Of a stretch of 64,000 bases of DNA, positions 43,319-52,562 are shown piece by piece. Source of the DNA: Exiguobacterium sp. Leaf196 (lineage in GTDB: Bacteria; Bacillota; Bacilli; Exiguobacteriales; Exiguobacteriaceae); NCBI RefSeq assembly GCF_001423965.1, contig NZ_LMPV01000001.1, forward strand, positions 819,908-883,907, in the 5' to 3' direction. Both the position numbers and the translations under genes were made by a program. The notes under the pieces were generated by a model that did no database searches, was not told the origin of the DNA, and worked only from the letters and a program-made list of their open reading frames with translations. Position 1 is the stretch's first letter. Every line of letters begins with the position of its first letter.

Positions 43319-43845
43319 AACGCTAAGCCCATCAGGACAGTATCATAATAACAGCCGTCCGACAGCAACCGGTCGTGGCGTAGTCGTCCTTCTTCTAGGA
43401 AACTGTGACGTTGGTAGAGTCGGAGCGCCCCGTGATTCGTCTCGACGACTTCGAGTTGGATTTTCAGAAGCGACTGCGTCTTCGCCCAGGCGATCATCCG
43501 GATCGTCAATTGGGTGCCGATTCCTTGTCCCCAATCCGAACGCAGGACACCTAAGCCGAACGATGCTTTATGGGCAAAGCGCTTTAATGCAAATCCACGA
43601 CACCTGGAGTAAGCAATGATTTGTTCCTCCCGTTCAACGACGAGGATTTGATCCGGAACCGATGAATGGTGTAACTGATCAACGAAATCGGTCGCCGTCA
43701 TCACGTCCTCACCAGGCATCCGGTCGAAGTACTCCGTTTCCGCGTCGAGTGCTTGACGTAGTGCAGCAAGTGCTTCAGCATCACTAAGACGAGCCGGACG
43801 AATGTGGTAACATTGCGTATTAAATGAGCGGTGCGTCGTTTGCAT
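43315..43845 (-). CDS. GNAT N-acetyltransferase
   Basis: 176 residues: YHIRPARLSDAEALAALRQ at the N-terminus (about 13-31), LGVLRSDWGQGIGTQLTIRM for acetyl-CoA (about 97-116) and VVETNHGALRLYQRHSF. The substrate is unknown. GGGAGG precedes the ATG. It is transcribed leftward with the EEP hydrolase gene, which starts within its stop codon. Confidence 0.88.
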   Translation of the reverse strand: MQTTHRSFNTQCYHIRPARLSDAEALAALRQALDAETEYFDRMPGEDVMTATDFVDQLHHSSVPDQILVVEREEQIIAYSRCRGFALKRFAHKASFGLGVLRSDWGQGIGTQLTIRMIAWAKTQSLLKIQLEVVETNHGALRLYQRHSFLEEGRLRHDRLLSDGCYYDTVLMGLAL

Positions 43846-44007
43846 ATGTTAGCCTCCCATCTAGATAGAATATGCCATCATTGTGGCATTGTTGTCGGAT
43901 TGTAATCGGTCACATGTATATGCTAGGGAAACGGTGTATCACGAATAGGGTCAACTGACGGACCATCCGGAGCAGGCGCAAACTCAATAGTCCTTCGTCA
44001 AACGATG

Positions 44008-44484
44008 TTAGCGGCGAACGTGGACGATCCAAGCGGTCATATAGGTAAGTGTTCCAACCGATAGGACGAGCGCGATCGCATAAAACGGAAACGAAGGATA
44101 CCGTTCAAGTAGTGGCTGTTCAAACAAAAAGGCAATCATCAGGATAGGAAGACTGATCAAAAAAGCAACGTACGCTGCGCGGGTCGCCTTACCAGTGATG
44201 AGGGCCTCTCGTTCGTCCGAGTCAGAGAATTCTGCTGTTGACGTCGACCATTTTGAAAATGACCGGGAGCGATCCGTTCGTGAGAGATAGCCAATGCATG
44301 AGACGACAATAGCGATGATGATCAGTGGTAGCATGATGCTGAGATCGAGCTCAAACGACAGACCGGTACCGGATACAGGATCATCTTGAAATAATTGAAG
44401 TTTGTCATGAATCGCACTGATGAGAGACGCAGCTAAAAAATAGAGACAACAATTTAAAACAGATTGGGTTATGACGCGGTTCAT
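44008..44484 (-). CDS. Membrane protein paired with Xre regulator, DUF2178-like
   Basis: 158 residues from the ATG that overlaps the Xre stop (TGATG), after GAGGAG. Four helices (about 8-25, 48-66, 100-120 and 130-150) flank a cytoplasmic loop with SDEREALITGKATRAAY, similar to DUF2178-type proteins commonly encoded with small Xre regulators. The function is unknown. Confidence 0.7.
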   Translation of the reverse strand: MNRVITQSVLNCCLYFLAASLISAIHDKLQLFQDDPVSGTGLSFELDLSIMLPLIIIAIVVSCIGYLSRTDRSRSFSKWSTSTAEFSDSDEREALITGKATRAAYVAFLISLPILMIAFLFEQPLLERYPSFPFYAIALVLSVGTLTYMTAWIVHVRR

Positions 44485-44690
44485 CAAGACTCCTCCTCTA
44501 ATTGAAATAATTCCTCTACTGGTCGATCGAAGACGCGAGCAATTTGCATTGCAAGTAATAAGGATGGCGTATAGCTGCCTTTTTCAAGCGAGATGACGGT
44601 CTGGCGTGTCACGCCGATCCGTTCAGCGAACTGTTCCTGCGTCCACTTCTGTTGTTGGCGGTAAATCCGGACTTGATTCGTCAGCTTCAT
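44484..44690 (-). CDS. Xre-family HTH regulator
   Basis: 68 residues forming almost only an HTH_3 domain: VRIYRQQQKWTQEQFAERIG, VTRQTVISLEKGSYTPSLLLAMQIA. It resembles YozG/YvaO-type small regulators that control a neighbouring membrane protein. AAAGGAGG precedes the ATG. Two inverted repeats lie immediately upstream. Confidence 0.92.
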   Translation of the reverse strand: MKLTNQVRIYRQQQKWTQEQFAERIGVTRQTVISLEKGSYTPSLLLAMQIARVFDRPVEELFQLEEES

Positions 44691-44720
44691 CCAGCGACCT
44701 CCTTTCCCGTTGTTTATATT

Positions 44721-44757
44721 GTAAAGCCTGTTTTACATTTTGTAAAGTGAACTTTAC
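44721..44757. promoter_or_regulatory. Twin inverted repeats, probable Xre operators
   Basis: GTAAAGCCTGTTTTAC (44721-44736, five-base arms) and the perfect palindrome GTAAAGTGAACTTTAC (44742-44757). They share the half-site GTAAAG and are centred 21 bp apart, directly upstream of the Xre gene. Confidence 0.6.
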
Positions 44758-44772
44758 TTTTTAAATGGGAAA

Positions 44773-44803
44773 AAGCCAATGAATCAAGACGATACATTGG
44801 CTT
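44773..44803 (-). terminator. Intrinsic terminator
   Basis: On the minus strand, AAGCCAATG and CATTGGCTT pair and are followed by TTT. It ends the unit of the membrane gene at 44870. Confidence 0.8.
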
Positions 44804-44869
44804 AGTCGTAAGCGATACATTCAAATTGGTTTATATTGCAATGGGAATGAAGCGAGCCATTTGCAAACA

Positions 44870-45151
44870 TTACATGACGTGCGGCGTTACAATGATGGCT
44901 ACGAGACATACGAACGTCGTAATGACGTGATGTCGTCGTAAGGACAAGGGAAGCAAAACAAGCCCTGCGATCGTGACACCAGTAACGATCCATCCTAAAA
45001 GAAATTCCGTGTCATGGGAAGCGATCGGAATACTCAATAGATACGCTGTCGCGTGCGGAAAGTAGCCCAGTGCATCGAAAAGGATCCCGCTAAAAACACC
45101 AATCAATAGCAAACTGATCGCTAGCTGAAACCGTTTTTTGGATTTAATCAT
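44870..45151 (-). CDS. Small membrane protein, three helices
   Basis: 93 residues from the ATG seven bases after GAGGAG (an upstream ATG at 45166 overlaps that site). Hydrophobic segments lie at about 10-30, 40-62 and 70-90 after a basic N-terminus (MIKSKKRFQ). No family was recognised. It is monocistronic, followed by its own terminator. Confidence 0.65.
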   Translation of the reverse strand: MIKSKKRFQLAISLLLIGVFSGILFDALGYFPHATAYLLSIPIASHDTEFLLGWIVTGVTIAGLVLLPLSLRRHHVITTFVCLVAIIVTPHVM

Positions 45152-45366
45152 ATAGATGCTCCTCATCTGTTTGTTTGACGCATGACTTCGTGATCGGTGC
45201 GTCTACCTTCTAGTCATTCGTCAAAATGAATCGAATTCCTGACTGTTATCTTTCTCGGAACTTTATCAAAAATCCTTGCTTCTACGCACCAATCGGAATA
45301 TTCAGATAATAATCGGGTATCATCATGAAAACACCATCGCCGATTCAGTGGAAAGGAGAAGAGAAG

Positions 45367-45543
45367 ATGATGCCTGAACTGATACCGGATGACCGGGAGC
45401 TCGAACGAAGGATTCGAATCGTCCATCTGTTGCGAAAACTGGGTAAAACAGACGAAGCAATTGCAAGGTCCCTCTATGTACCGATTGAATGGGTCCAGTC
45501 GATTTATGAAGAAGACGACTGGCAGCAAATGCAATCATCCTAA
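45367..45543 (+). CDS. Small HTH-like hypothetical protein
   Basis: 58 residues from the ATG eight bases after AAAGGAG. The sequence RIRIVHLLRKLGKTDEAIARSLYVPIEWVQSIYEEDDW looks like two helices and a turn, as in small sigma-like or Sxl-type HTH proteins (quoted region spans about residues 14-51). DNA binding is plausible but unproven. A terminator follows directly. Confidence 0.6.
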   Translation: MMPELIPDDRELERRIRIVHLLRKLGKTDEAIARSLYVPIEWVQSIYEEDDWQQMQSS

Positions 45544-45545
45544 GG

Positions 45546-45570
45546 CAAGGGCGTCTCGTCCTTGTTTTTT
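45546..45570 (+). terminator. Intrinsic terminator
   Basis: CAAGGGCG pairs with CGTCCTTG (one G-T), loop TCT, followed by six T. Confidence 0.85.
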
Positions 45571-45676
45571 CATCTGTTCTGTTAGACTTATCTTATAAAA
45601 ATGAAATCAAGATGTCAGAAATCAAAGATACATAACAACACGGTGTGTGATCTGAAAACTGGACAGGAGGAGACAG

Positions 45677-46588
45677 ATGATTGAAATATTGCACTATGAT
45701 GTGTTTACGGCGACACCAGGAACCGGTAATCCAGCCGGAGTTGTCTTAAACGCCGATCGATTGTCGGAGCTTGAGATGCAACGGATTGCTCGGACGAGTG
45801 GATTCACGGAAACGACATTCATCCTCTCTTGCGAGCAGGCAGATTATCAAATGCGTTTCTTTGCACCGGAACGGGAGATGGACTTATGTGGACATGGTAC
45901 GATCGCTGCATTGACGGCGATCGATTCACATATTGGTGTACCTGCAACTTGTCAAATCAAGACAAAATCAGGCATCTTGCCTGTGATTCGTTTAGCGCAT
46001 GGCATGTTTCGTTTACGACAAGGGCGACCTTGTCTGCACCCATTTGATGGTGACGTTGAGGCAGTCTTAGCATCGATTGGATTAGAAATGAAACATTTAG
46101 ATGAACGATTTCCGGTCGTTTATGGAAGTACCGGGAATTGGACGCTTGTGTTGCCGATTCGTCATCTCGTCGATTTTCAACGGATGATGCCAGATCATCA
46201 ACAATTTGCATCCGTTTTGACTGACTATCCTCAAGCATCGATTCACCCTATCTGTTTCGATACATATGATGCGCAGGCGACTTTACACGGGCGTCACTTC
46301 TCAGCAACGGGATCAGGTAGCGTCGAAGATCCGGTAACAGGAACGGCGAGTGGTGTGATGGGTGTCTATTACCGAAAATTCATGAAGCCATCCGTCTCAG
46401 GAACGATGATCACTGTCGAGCAAGGTCATGAGATAGGACGATCAGGTCAGGTGAGAATCCATGTCTCCGGTGAAGGACTTAATCACAACGACTGGAAGGT
46501 CGAGATGGACGGACAAGCCATCTTTGTTGGAGTAAAGAAAGTGGGAGAGGAAGAGGCAGATGTTGAAACACTTCATTTGGGATTTTGA
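45677..46588 (+). CDS. PhzF-family isomerase
   Basis: 303 residues with the diaminopimelate-epimerase-like double-hotdog fold. GNPAGVVL (17-24), the catalytic Glu45 in GFTETTF, EMDLCGHGTIA (about 67-77) and TGSGSVEDPVTGTASG (about 212-227) are the family signatures. The reaction is unknown; PhzF itself isomerises a phenazine precursor, but no phenazine genes are here. GGAGGAG precedes the start; it overlaps the next gene by 29 bases. Confidence 0.92.
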   Translation: MIEILHYDVFTATPGTGNPAGVVLNADRLSELEMQRIARTSGFTETTFILSCEQADYQMRFFAPEREMDLCGHGTIAALTAIDSHIGVPATCQIKTKSGILPVIRLAHGMFRLRQGRPCLHPFDGDVEAVLASIGLEMKHLDERFPVVYGSTGNWTLVLPIRHLVDFQRMMPDHQQFASVLTDYPQASIHPICFDTYDAQATLHGRHFSATGSGSVEDPVTGTASGVMGVYYRKFMKPSVSGTMITVEQGHEIGRSGQVRIHVSGEGLNHNDWKVEMDGQAIFVGVKKVGEEEADVETLHLGF

Positions 46589-47165
46589 TGGCACTTTGTT
46601 CGATACATATCCAGTGTTGATCGATGTTTTTGTGGACATGCTCGAGAGCGAGGGGCAATCGGTCGATCGAGAACGTGTCGCTGAGCTGATGGCGATCTCG
46701 GCAAAGACGATGTATGGGGCGTTTGCGGTGTCCGAAGCGTTCATTACGAACTACAAACAACAAAAGGCGACGATTGAGCGCGAACGGTCCGGTCCGTTTC
46801 CGGGAATTCATGAATTGCTTGAGACATTATCGGCAAGTGGTGCGACGCATCATATCGTCACCCATCGCGGAACATCCATTCATGCGTTGCTTGCAAAACA
46901 CGAATTGACGCATCATTTTCAAGACATCCTGACTGCAGAACATGGCTTCGTCCGTAAGCCGGATCCGGAAGCTGTCACGTACTTGATTAATCGGCATCAG
47001 ATGGCTCTAGACGAGACGATCATGATCGGGGACCGGGAACTCGACGTCTTAGCGGGACATCGTGCGGGTATTGCCACATGTCTGATCAACGAACGATCAA
47101 ATGAGACGGTTGCGACCTATACGGTACCGAGACCTGAACAATTACACGAACGATTGCTGACATAA
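46560..47165 (+). CDS. HAD-superfamily phosphatase
   Basis: 201 residues, subfamily IA. Motif I is WDFDGTLFD (nucleophile Asp8), the cap domain spans about 15-80, motif II is IVTHRG, motif III has Lys in RKPDP and motif IV is MIGDRELDV. It resembles phosphoglycolate phosphatase-like proteins; the substrate is unknown. The start lies inside phzF, so translation is probably coupled. Confidence 0.9.
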   Translation: MLKHFIWDFDGTLFDTYPVLIDVFVDMLESEGQSVDRERVAELMAISAKTMYGAFAVSEAFITNYKQQKATIERERSGPFPGIHELLETLSASGATHHIVTHRGTSIHALLAKHELTHHFQDILTAEHGFVRKPDPEAVTYLINRHQMALDETIMIGDRELDVLAGHRAGIATCLINERSNETVATYTVPRPEQLHERLLT

Positions 47166-47167
47166 CG

Positions 47168-47207
47168 ACAGCCCCGCTTCCAGTGATGGGAACGGGGCTG
47201 TTTTTTT
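47168..47207. terminator. Bidirectional terminator
   Basis: ACAGCCCC pairs with GGGGCTGT, with inner TTCC/GGGAA, then seven T, between the convergent HAD and MFS genes. Confidence 0.9.
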
Positions 47208-48387
47208 AAGAAGACAAACGATCCGATTCAGTTACTTCAGTACGTGGCGCATGCCAGAAGTATGTCAGTAAAATACCGACCGCAAGCATCATCGTCGCGA
47301 AATAAAACGGATAGTTTAGGTTGACGTCAAACAATAATCCGCCGACGATCGGTCCGAGAATATTCCCGATACTCGTAAACATCGAGTTCATTCCACCGAC
47401 AAAACCTTGTTCATCCCCGGCAATCTTCGAAAGATAGGTCGTGACGGCAGGTCTCATCAAATCAAAGCCAACGAAGACGACCATCGTCACGAGAATGATC
47501 GAGACATAGTTCGTCACGAACGTCATTAAGACGACGAGCAACGTCGAACCAATCAAGCTGTATCGGATCAAGCGAATCTCGCCGAACCAACGTGTCAAAC
47601 GATCGAACAGCCCGACTTGGACGATGACGCCGACAATCGCACCAAGGGAGATCGCAAGCGCGATATCTTTCGCCGTAAAGCCGAACTTCCGGTCAACGAA
47701 CAGCGCGAACAAGGACTCGAACGAGGCGAGACCGAACGACGAGATCAATAGGACTAGGAAAGCGATGAAATAGAGTGGACTAAATACTTTCCGAAAACCC
47801 GTCTGTTGTTTGATGGTCGTCGCCTCATAATGACGGTTAGGTTCCTTGAGCGTAAAGATAGATAACACCATTGCCGTCAGACCGAACGCTGCAGCAAAGA
47901 AGAACGGCGTCCGCGTGCCGAGGTCAGCAAGGAACCCGCCGATCCCGGGTCCAATGATGAAACCGGTCGAGATGGCGGCAGACATATAGCCAAGCGCTTT
48001 CGGACGGGTTTCGTTCGTCGTGATGTCAGCAATGAAAGCGGTGACGGCTGGCATGATGAAGGCCGCACTGACACCACCGAGAATCCGTGATGCGAACAGG
48101 ACTTCGACCTGTTGACCGAGACCGAACAAGAGCTCAGACATGCTAAAGATGAATAAACCGATGATGATCATTGGCTTGCGTCCGTACTTATCGACGGCGC
48201 GTCCTGCAAGCGGGGACAGAATCAATTGCGCGAAGGCGAAGGCAGATACCATGTAACCGACCGTCGCCCCGGAGATGCTTAACTCATTCATGATCGTCGG
48301 TGTGACAGGAATGACGAGTCCGATTCCGAGAAAAGCGATGAATAAGTTGAGCAGGAGTGTACTTAAAATCAATGTATTGTTTTGCAT
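47206..48387 (-). CDS. MFS multidrug efflux transporter, NorA/Bmr-like
   Basis: 393 residues, 12 helices of the DHA1 family. LGIGLVIPVTPTIM in helix 1, motif A SPLAGRAVDKYGRKPMI (about 58-74) and motif C ALGYMSAAISTGFIIGPGIG are typical of NorA, Bmr and Blt. It exports diverse cationic drugs by proton antiport. It starts eight bases after the TetR gene, which likely represses it. Confidence 0.9.
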   Translation of the reverse strand: MQNNTLILSTLLLNLFIAFLGIGLVIPVTPTIMNELSISGATVGYMVSAFAFAQLILSPLAGRAVDKYGRKPMIIIGLFIFSMSELLFGLGQQVEVLFASRILGGVSAAFIMPAVTAFIADITTNETRPKALGYMSAAISTGFIIGPGIGGFLADLGTRTPFFFAAAFGLTAMVLSIFTLKEPNRHYEATTIKQQTGFRKVFSPLYFIAFLVLLISSFGLASFESLFALFVDRKFGFTAKDIALAISLGAIVGVIVQVGLFDRLTRWFGEIRLIRYSLIGSTLLVVLMTFVTNYVSIILVTMVVFVGFDLMRPAVTTYLSKIAGDEQGFVGGMNSMFTSIGNILGPIVGGLLFDVNLNYPFYFATMMLAVGILLTYFWHAPRTEVTESDRLSS

Positions 48388-48395
48388 AGGTCACC

Positions 48396-48998
48396 TCAAT
48401 TGTTTGGAATCGTTTTCGACATGCCACGCCAGACGATTGGCCAGACGGCTTGCTGTCTAGCGTGAAAGGCGTCGACGCCGTTATAGACAAGTTCTGTCAG
48501 CGTACCTTCAGCAACCGTCAAATAAGCAAGCGCTGCACTTTTGTAGTCCGTCGAATAGAGAATCTGTTCCGTTCGGTCACGTTCGCGTAACAGACGCGTC
48601 AATAAATCATGCAGTGAATCGAAGAACGGGTTGAAGCGCTCTGTCATCTCTTGTTCGAGTTTTTCTGGTGGAAAATAGGCTGCCCGAAGGATGAATCGCA
48701 TCAGGACATCATCCTGCTGCTCTAAAATGAACCAATCGAAGAAGCCGTGCAAGGATTGCTCGAGCGGTTGCTGTCGTGTTTTTGTGAAATACGTAGCGAA
48801 ACGACGCTTTTGTTCCTGCAAGGCATATGTCGTCGCTTGCAAAAATAGGTCGTCTTTGCCTTTATAATGCGCGTAGATGGACGGTTTTTTGATACCGACT
48901 TCTGTTGCGATCTCTTGTAGCGATGCTCCTTCATAACCATGCGCTGCAAAATGATGGATGCTCGTCTGTAACAATTGTTGCGCTTTCAGATAAATCAC
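48396..48998 (-). CDS. TetR/AcrR-family repressor
   Basis: 200 residues if read from GTG 48998. The HTH (about 10-55) reads FAAHGYEGASLQEIATEVG, then IKKPSIYAHYKGKDDLF. The start is unclear: GTG 48998 abuts AGGAAGG, while a CTG at 48989 sits eight bases away from it. No ATG lies near. It probably binds the palindrome at 49002-49017 and represses the efflux pump downstream. Confidence 0.88.
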   Translation of the reverse strand: MIYLKAQQLLQTSIHHFAAHGYEGASLQEIATEVGIKKPSIYAHYKGKDDLFLQATTYALQEQKRRFATYFTKTRQQPLEQSLHGFFDWFILEQQDDVLMRFILRAAYFPPEKLEQEMTERFNPFFDSLHDLLTRLLRERDRTEQILYSTDYKSAALAYLTVAEGTLTELVYNGVDAFHARQQAVWPIVWRGMSKTIPNN

Positions 48999-49001
48999 CT
49001 T

Positions 49002-49017
49002 CCTAACGGTCGTTAGG
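49002..49017. promoter_or_regulatory. TetR operator
   Basis: CCTAACGGTCGTTAGG, seven-base perfect arms around two bases, directly before the TetR start and overlapping its ribosome binding site. Such half-sites (CTAACG) are common for QacR/TetR-type repressors. Confidence 0.65.
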
Positions 49018-49073
49018 TAATACTGTAACAGGAAATTTCATGGACAGTCAATGAGAGTGTCCTACCGCACAAA

Positions 49074-49105
49074 AAAACTGACTCCGCCATGGCGGAATCA
49101 GTTTT
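49074..49105. terminator. Intrinsic terminator
   Basis: AAAACTGA and TCCGCC pair with GGCGGA and TCAGTTTT across one mismatch. It ends the leftward YrzE-like gene. Confidence 0.85.
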
Positions 49106-49116
49106 ATAAGGAATCA

Positions 49117-50169
49117 TTATTTATTCATGACACGACCACGTGTTGCGACGCGTGAACCGACAATCCCAGCGAATGATGTGAAGATCAGTGTCAGAAGGAG
49201 ACCGACGAACGCCCAGATCGAAACTTTCGATGCCGTTTGTGTCGCTTGTTCCGTTTGCTGACGAACATCTTGAACCGTTTTCTTCAAGTCAGCTGATGTC
49301 TCGTCAAGTGTTTGTTTCGCATTATTGATTTGTTGCGTTGTTTCTTTTGTTGCCGTGTTTAAACCATCGACAATGTTTTGCGTCGCTTTATCTGCCTCGG
49401 CGCCTGTAAGATCCGTGTTCTTCGCAACAGCGTCAGCGATTTTCTTTTCATCGACGGATTTCTCGATTTTCTCAGATCGTGCTGTCAATGAATCACCGAG
49501 ATCCTGAACGATTTTGTCGAAGTCTTCTGGTTTCGTAATAGCCTCTTTACCGGCAGACGTGACGTCATCTTTGACAGCATCCAGTTGACTTTGCAGGTAG
49601 TTAGGTTGTAATTCTTTGATGTCTGTATCCTTAAGAATTTCTTCGACGTTGCCATCAAGTTCCTTCGTATCGATATTTGAGACGTTCTTCGTAACGGAGT
49701 CGAACCCTTTCGTGGCAGCATCTTTTGCAGTCGACGCGACAGACCCGATGCCGCTACCGGCAGCTCCACCGACTGTTCCGAGTAATGAACCGACCGATTG
49801 TAACGTATTGACGGTCGTAAACGTCAAGAGAGCGAACAAGAGGATGACGCTCGTCGACCAAGTCAAAAATCCGTGAATGAGACCGGCTCGAGCTGACGTC
49901 ACACCAGAGACGAATCCAGCAACGAATAACGAAATGAGCAATGACAGAATCGCCCAGATGATCAAGCCTGTTCCGACGCCATCGAATGGGTTATTCGACG
50001 TGACGTCCGTGACGCCGAGACCGATCGCCGATCCAATCAGACTGAAAAGAATTAATAAAGATAAGAATGATACCACACCGGCAAAAATTGAACTCCATGA
50101 AATGTTACGACCCGCACCGTCCGCTTCCGCTCGGAAGTGGGATGAAAAGCCTTTATTTGTTTTTTCCAT
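49117..50169 (-). CDS. YrzE/PhnA-like membrane protein with long coiled coil
   Basis: 350 residues from ATG 50169 (upstream GAGAGG). Three or four N-terminal helices lie at about 25-48, 65-90 and 98-118 (ISWSSIFAGVVSFLSLLI). They are followed by a Gly-rich linker, a heptad-rich soluble region of about 190 residues (about 130-315, repeated Lys/Asp/Glu/Gln) and a final helix (about 320-342). The N-terminus resembles YrzE/PhnA-like envelope proteins. The function is unknown. Confidence 0.7.
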   Translation of the reverse strand: MEKTNKGFSSHFRAEADGAGRNISWSSIFAGVVSFLSLLILFSLIGSAIGLGVTDVTSNNPFDGVGTGLIIWAILSLLISLFVAGFVSGVTSARAGLIHGFLTWSTSVILLFALLTFTTVNTLQSVGSLLGTVGGAAGSGIGSVASTAKDAATKGFDSVTKNVSNIDTKELDGNVEEILKDTDIKELQPNYLQSQLDAVKDDVTSAGKEAITKPEDFDKIVQDLGDSLTARSEKIEKSVDEKKIADAVAKNTDLTGAEADKATQNIVDGLNTATKETTQQINNAKQTLDETSADLKKTVQDVRQQTEQATQTASKVSIWAFVGLLLTLIFTSFAGIVGSRVATRGRVMNK

Positions 50170-50396
50170 AATCAGCACTACCTCTCCCAAAATTAATCTT
50201 TCAAGTTTGAGATGTTCATGAATAGCAAAGCTTCATCTCAAGTTTCTTACGCGCATAGCTCTTATATTTCCGGAAAGTAACAAAGAGAAACCTAGTATTA
50301 CAGTTACATGATTAATGATCGTATGAACTTCAAAATATACGGAATATTCCAACATGTAGTTACCATGACATGTAGAAAGAGACTAACGTTTCCCTT

Positions 50397-50422
50397 TAAA
50401 GGTCAATCAACGGTGACGATAT
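50397..50422 (+). promoter_or_regulatory. SigD-like motility promoter of hemAT
   Basis: TAAA (50397-50400) and GACGATAT (50415-50422; consensus GCCGATAT) with a 14-base spacer, or 15 counted from TTAA. It lies 38 bases before the hemAT start. Confidence 0.6.
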
Positions 50423-50460
50423 AAGAGGTGAAGTGAAATTAAAAACAAGGAGATGAATAT

Positions 50461-51753
50461 ATGAATTGGTTTAAGAAATCACCTTCACCTTCCTTTGACG
50501 CGCTCATTGAAGTCGAACGCACTCATGTCATATTGAATGTTCCAGCATCTTTACATGAACAATTACGTCTAATCGGTCTACACGCCATCGATTTACAAAT
50601 TGCACGAGTCATCCGCGAGGATGTTTCCCGTTGGATGCCGAGCATGGTCGATGCGTTCTACGAGGAGTTAGTCCGGGTTCCGTCTCTCCGTCAGTTGATT
50701 GAAAAACATTCGACACTTGAACGGTTGAAAGGCACCCTCGCTCGGCACATCTTACAAATGTTCGATGGTCAGGTGACAATGGACTACATCGAAGCCCGGC
50801 GCCGGATTGCTGAACGGCATGTTCGGATTGGTTTGCACAATAAATGGTACATCGCTGCCTTCCAGAAAGTCTGGAACGTTCTCAGTGAGAAGATTGACGA
50901 CAGTGCTTGGCCGGAAGCAGAGCGTGTCCGAATCATGCGGGCAGCGGGAAAACTATTCAACCTCGAACAACAGATCGTCATGACGATGTATGAGGATCAA
51001 ATCGATGAAGAACGCCAAGCGATCGCGACAGCAAAACAACACGTCGGGGATGGCGTTCAAAAATCGACCGAGGAACTCGCTGCGATGAGTGAGGAGTCGT
51101 CAGCAAACTTCCAAGAGATTGAACGGCACGCTAAACACGTCTCAACGACGACAAACGCGATTTCGATCCAGTTGACGGAAGCGGTCAGTGAAGCAGAAGC
51201 GGGTGTCGTCCTGGTTGAAGAAGAGACACGGCGCTTTGAGCATGTCGTTGCAGATTTATCACGGACGACCGAACAAGTCGCTGAACTGTCCCGTCTGTCG
51301 CAGGAAATCGAACGGATCGCTGGGATGGTGACGACGATTTCTGATCAGACGAATCTACTCAGTTTGAACGCCTCAATCGAAGCGGCACGTGCCGGGGAGA
51401 TGGGACGCGGGTTCACCGTCGTTGCGCAAGAAATTCGGAAGCTTGCCGAAGAGAGTAAACAGTCGGCAACAGAGACGTCGCTCATCGCCCAAGAGATTAC
51501 GCAAAAGATGCTCGTCGTCTCAGAGCGGATGGGAACGACGGAGACAGCGGTCGTCCGGACGACGACAGAGATGCAACAAGTCGTCCGTGCCTTTTCACGG
51601 ATTTCGGAACAGACCGACAATGTCTCGCGGCAAATTCATGAACTATCGACTGATACGAAGGATGTCGCCGGCACGATCGAAGGCATGCGTAAGATTGCAG
51701 AAGCGATTGCTGAGACAGCGGATGATTTACAAGAAGTCGCCGCGACCCTCTGA
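50461..51753 (+). CDS. hemAT: Haem-based aerotaxis transducer HemAT
   Basis: 430 residues, usual length. A globin sensor domain (1-180) carries proximal His120 in [13 protein letters not shown] and distal-side Tyr67 in VDAFYEEL. An MCP signalling domain follows with tip [20 protein letters not shown] near 295-314. It is soluble, binds O2 and signals to CheA/CheW for aerotaxis. AAGGAG precedes the ATG; a SigD-like promoter is upstream and a terminator downstream. Confidence 0.95.
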   Translation: MNWFKKSPSPSFDALIEVERTHVILNVPASLHEQLRLIGLHAIDLQIARVIREDVSRWMPSMVDAFYEELVRVPSLRQLIEKHSTLERLKGTLARHILQMFDGQVTMDYIEARRRIAERHVRIGLHNKWYIAAFQKVWNVLSEKIDDSAWPEAERVRIMRAAGKLFNLEQQIVMTMYEDQIDEERQAIATAKQHVGDGVQKSTEELAAMSEESSANFQEIERHAKHVSTTTNAISIQLTEAVSEAEAGVVLVEEETRRFEHVVADLSRTTEQVAELSRLSQEIERIAGMVTTISDQTNLLSLNASIEAARAGEMGRGFTVVAQEIRKLAEESKQSATETSLIAQEITQKMLVVSERMGTTETAVVRTTTEMQQVVRAFSRISEQTDNVSRQIHELSTDTKDVAGTIEGMRKIAEAIAETADDLQEVAATL

Positions 51754-51756
51754 TTT

Positions 51757-51790
51757 AGTCCTCCTTTCCATGTGAAAGGAGGACTTTTTT
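51757..51790 (+). terminator. Intrinsic terminator
   Basis: AGTCCTCCTTT pairs with AAAGGAGGACT, followed by six T. Confidence 0.92.
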
Positions 51791-51831
51791 GACGTTTTAT
51801 GGAAAAATAAAGTTGGAGGTGTGAAAGGTTT

Positions 51832-52434
51832 ATGGTGCAGAGTCTATTATTGATTGTTTTATGCTTTTTCGCTTTGATCGGACATTACCTGACGACAGGG
51901 GAACTTGCTCCACGTGAGTTGTATGGATTACTTGGTTTAACGGGCGTCGCTTTCTTGATCGGTGGAGTCGAATGGTGGCAAATCCGGCGTGATTTGCGTT
52001 ATCGTGGACGAGAGGCAGGGGTGTCCGTTCACTTAGCGGACCGGGCGACCCAAAAGACGAATACGGTTTTTCTCGCGCATGAACAATGGCTGACGTTCTC
52101 ACGACGTTATGCCACGTGGTGGCAGGCGATCCTTGTGCGCTTCAAGAAGTTTGAATCGTTTTTCCTCGATGTAACGTTCGACGGAGAAGGAACCCTTCTG
52201 CAAATTAAAGAAACGAGAACGGAATGGCTTCGCAATACGACACATTTCGTGATTCGTAAAGATGGACGTGACGTCGGTACAATCCGTACCGATCCGGCAC
52301 TTCGTCAGCAATTGCGACTACAAGAAGTCTTACTCGTCTCGTATGCCGGTCAGGAGTATCAAATTCGTTCCTCAACAGTCAAAAGAAAGATCGGCGTTTA
52401 TCAAAACGGGGACTGCATTGCGACGGGTTCATGA
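51832..52434 (+). CDS. Membrane-anchored hypothetical protein
   Basis: 200 residues. Two N-terminal helices (about 3-21 and 30-50) precede a cytoplasmic or exported domain of about 150 residues, rich in beta strands (FESFFLDVTFDGEGTLLQI, HFVIRKDGRDVGTI). No family was recognised. GGAGG precedes the ATG. No clear terminator follows. Confidence 0.65.
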   Translation: MVQSLLLIVLCFFALIGHYLTTGELAPRELYGLLGLTGVAFLIGGVEWWQIRRDLRYRGREAGVSVHLADRATQKTNTVFLAHEQWLTFSRRYATWWQAILVRFKKFESFFLDVTFDGEGTLLQIKETRTEWLRNTTHFVIRKDGRDVGTIRTDPALRQQLRLQEVLLVSYAGQEYQIRSSTVKRKIGVYQNGDCIATGS

Positions 52435-52562
52435 CACGGGGCGCAACTTGACTTTGATTGTGAGACGAATATACGTCTAGTAGCTGTCGCAAGCATGATC
52501 GTCTTTCGACTTGTTTATTCAAAATGATTTTATTTCAAATACCTTATTGCTGTTAAAATAAA

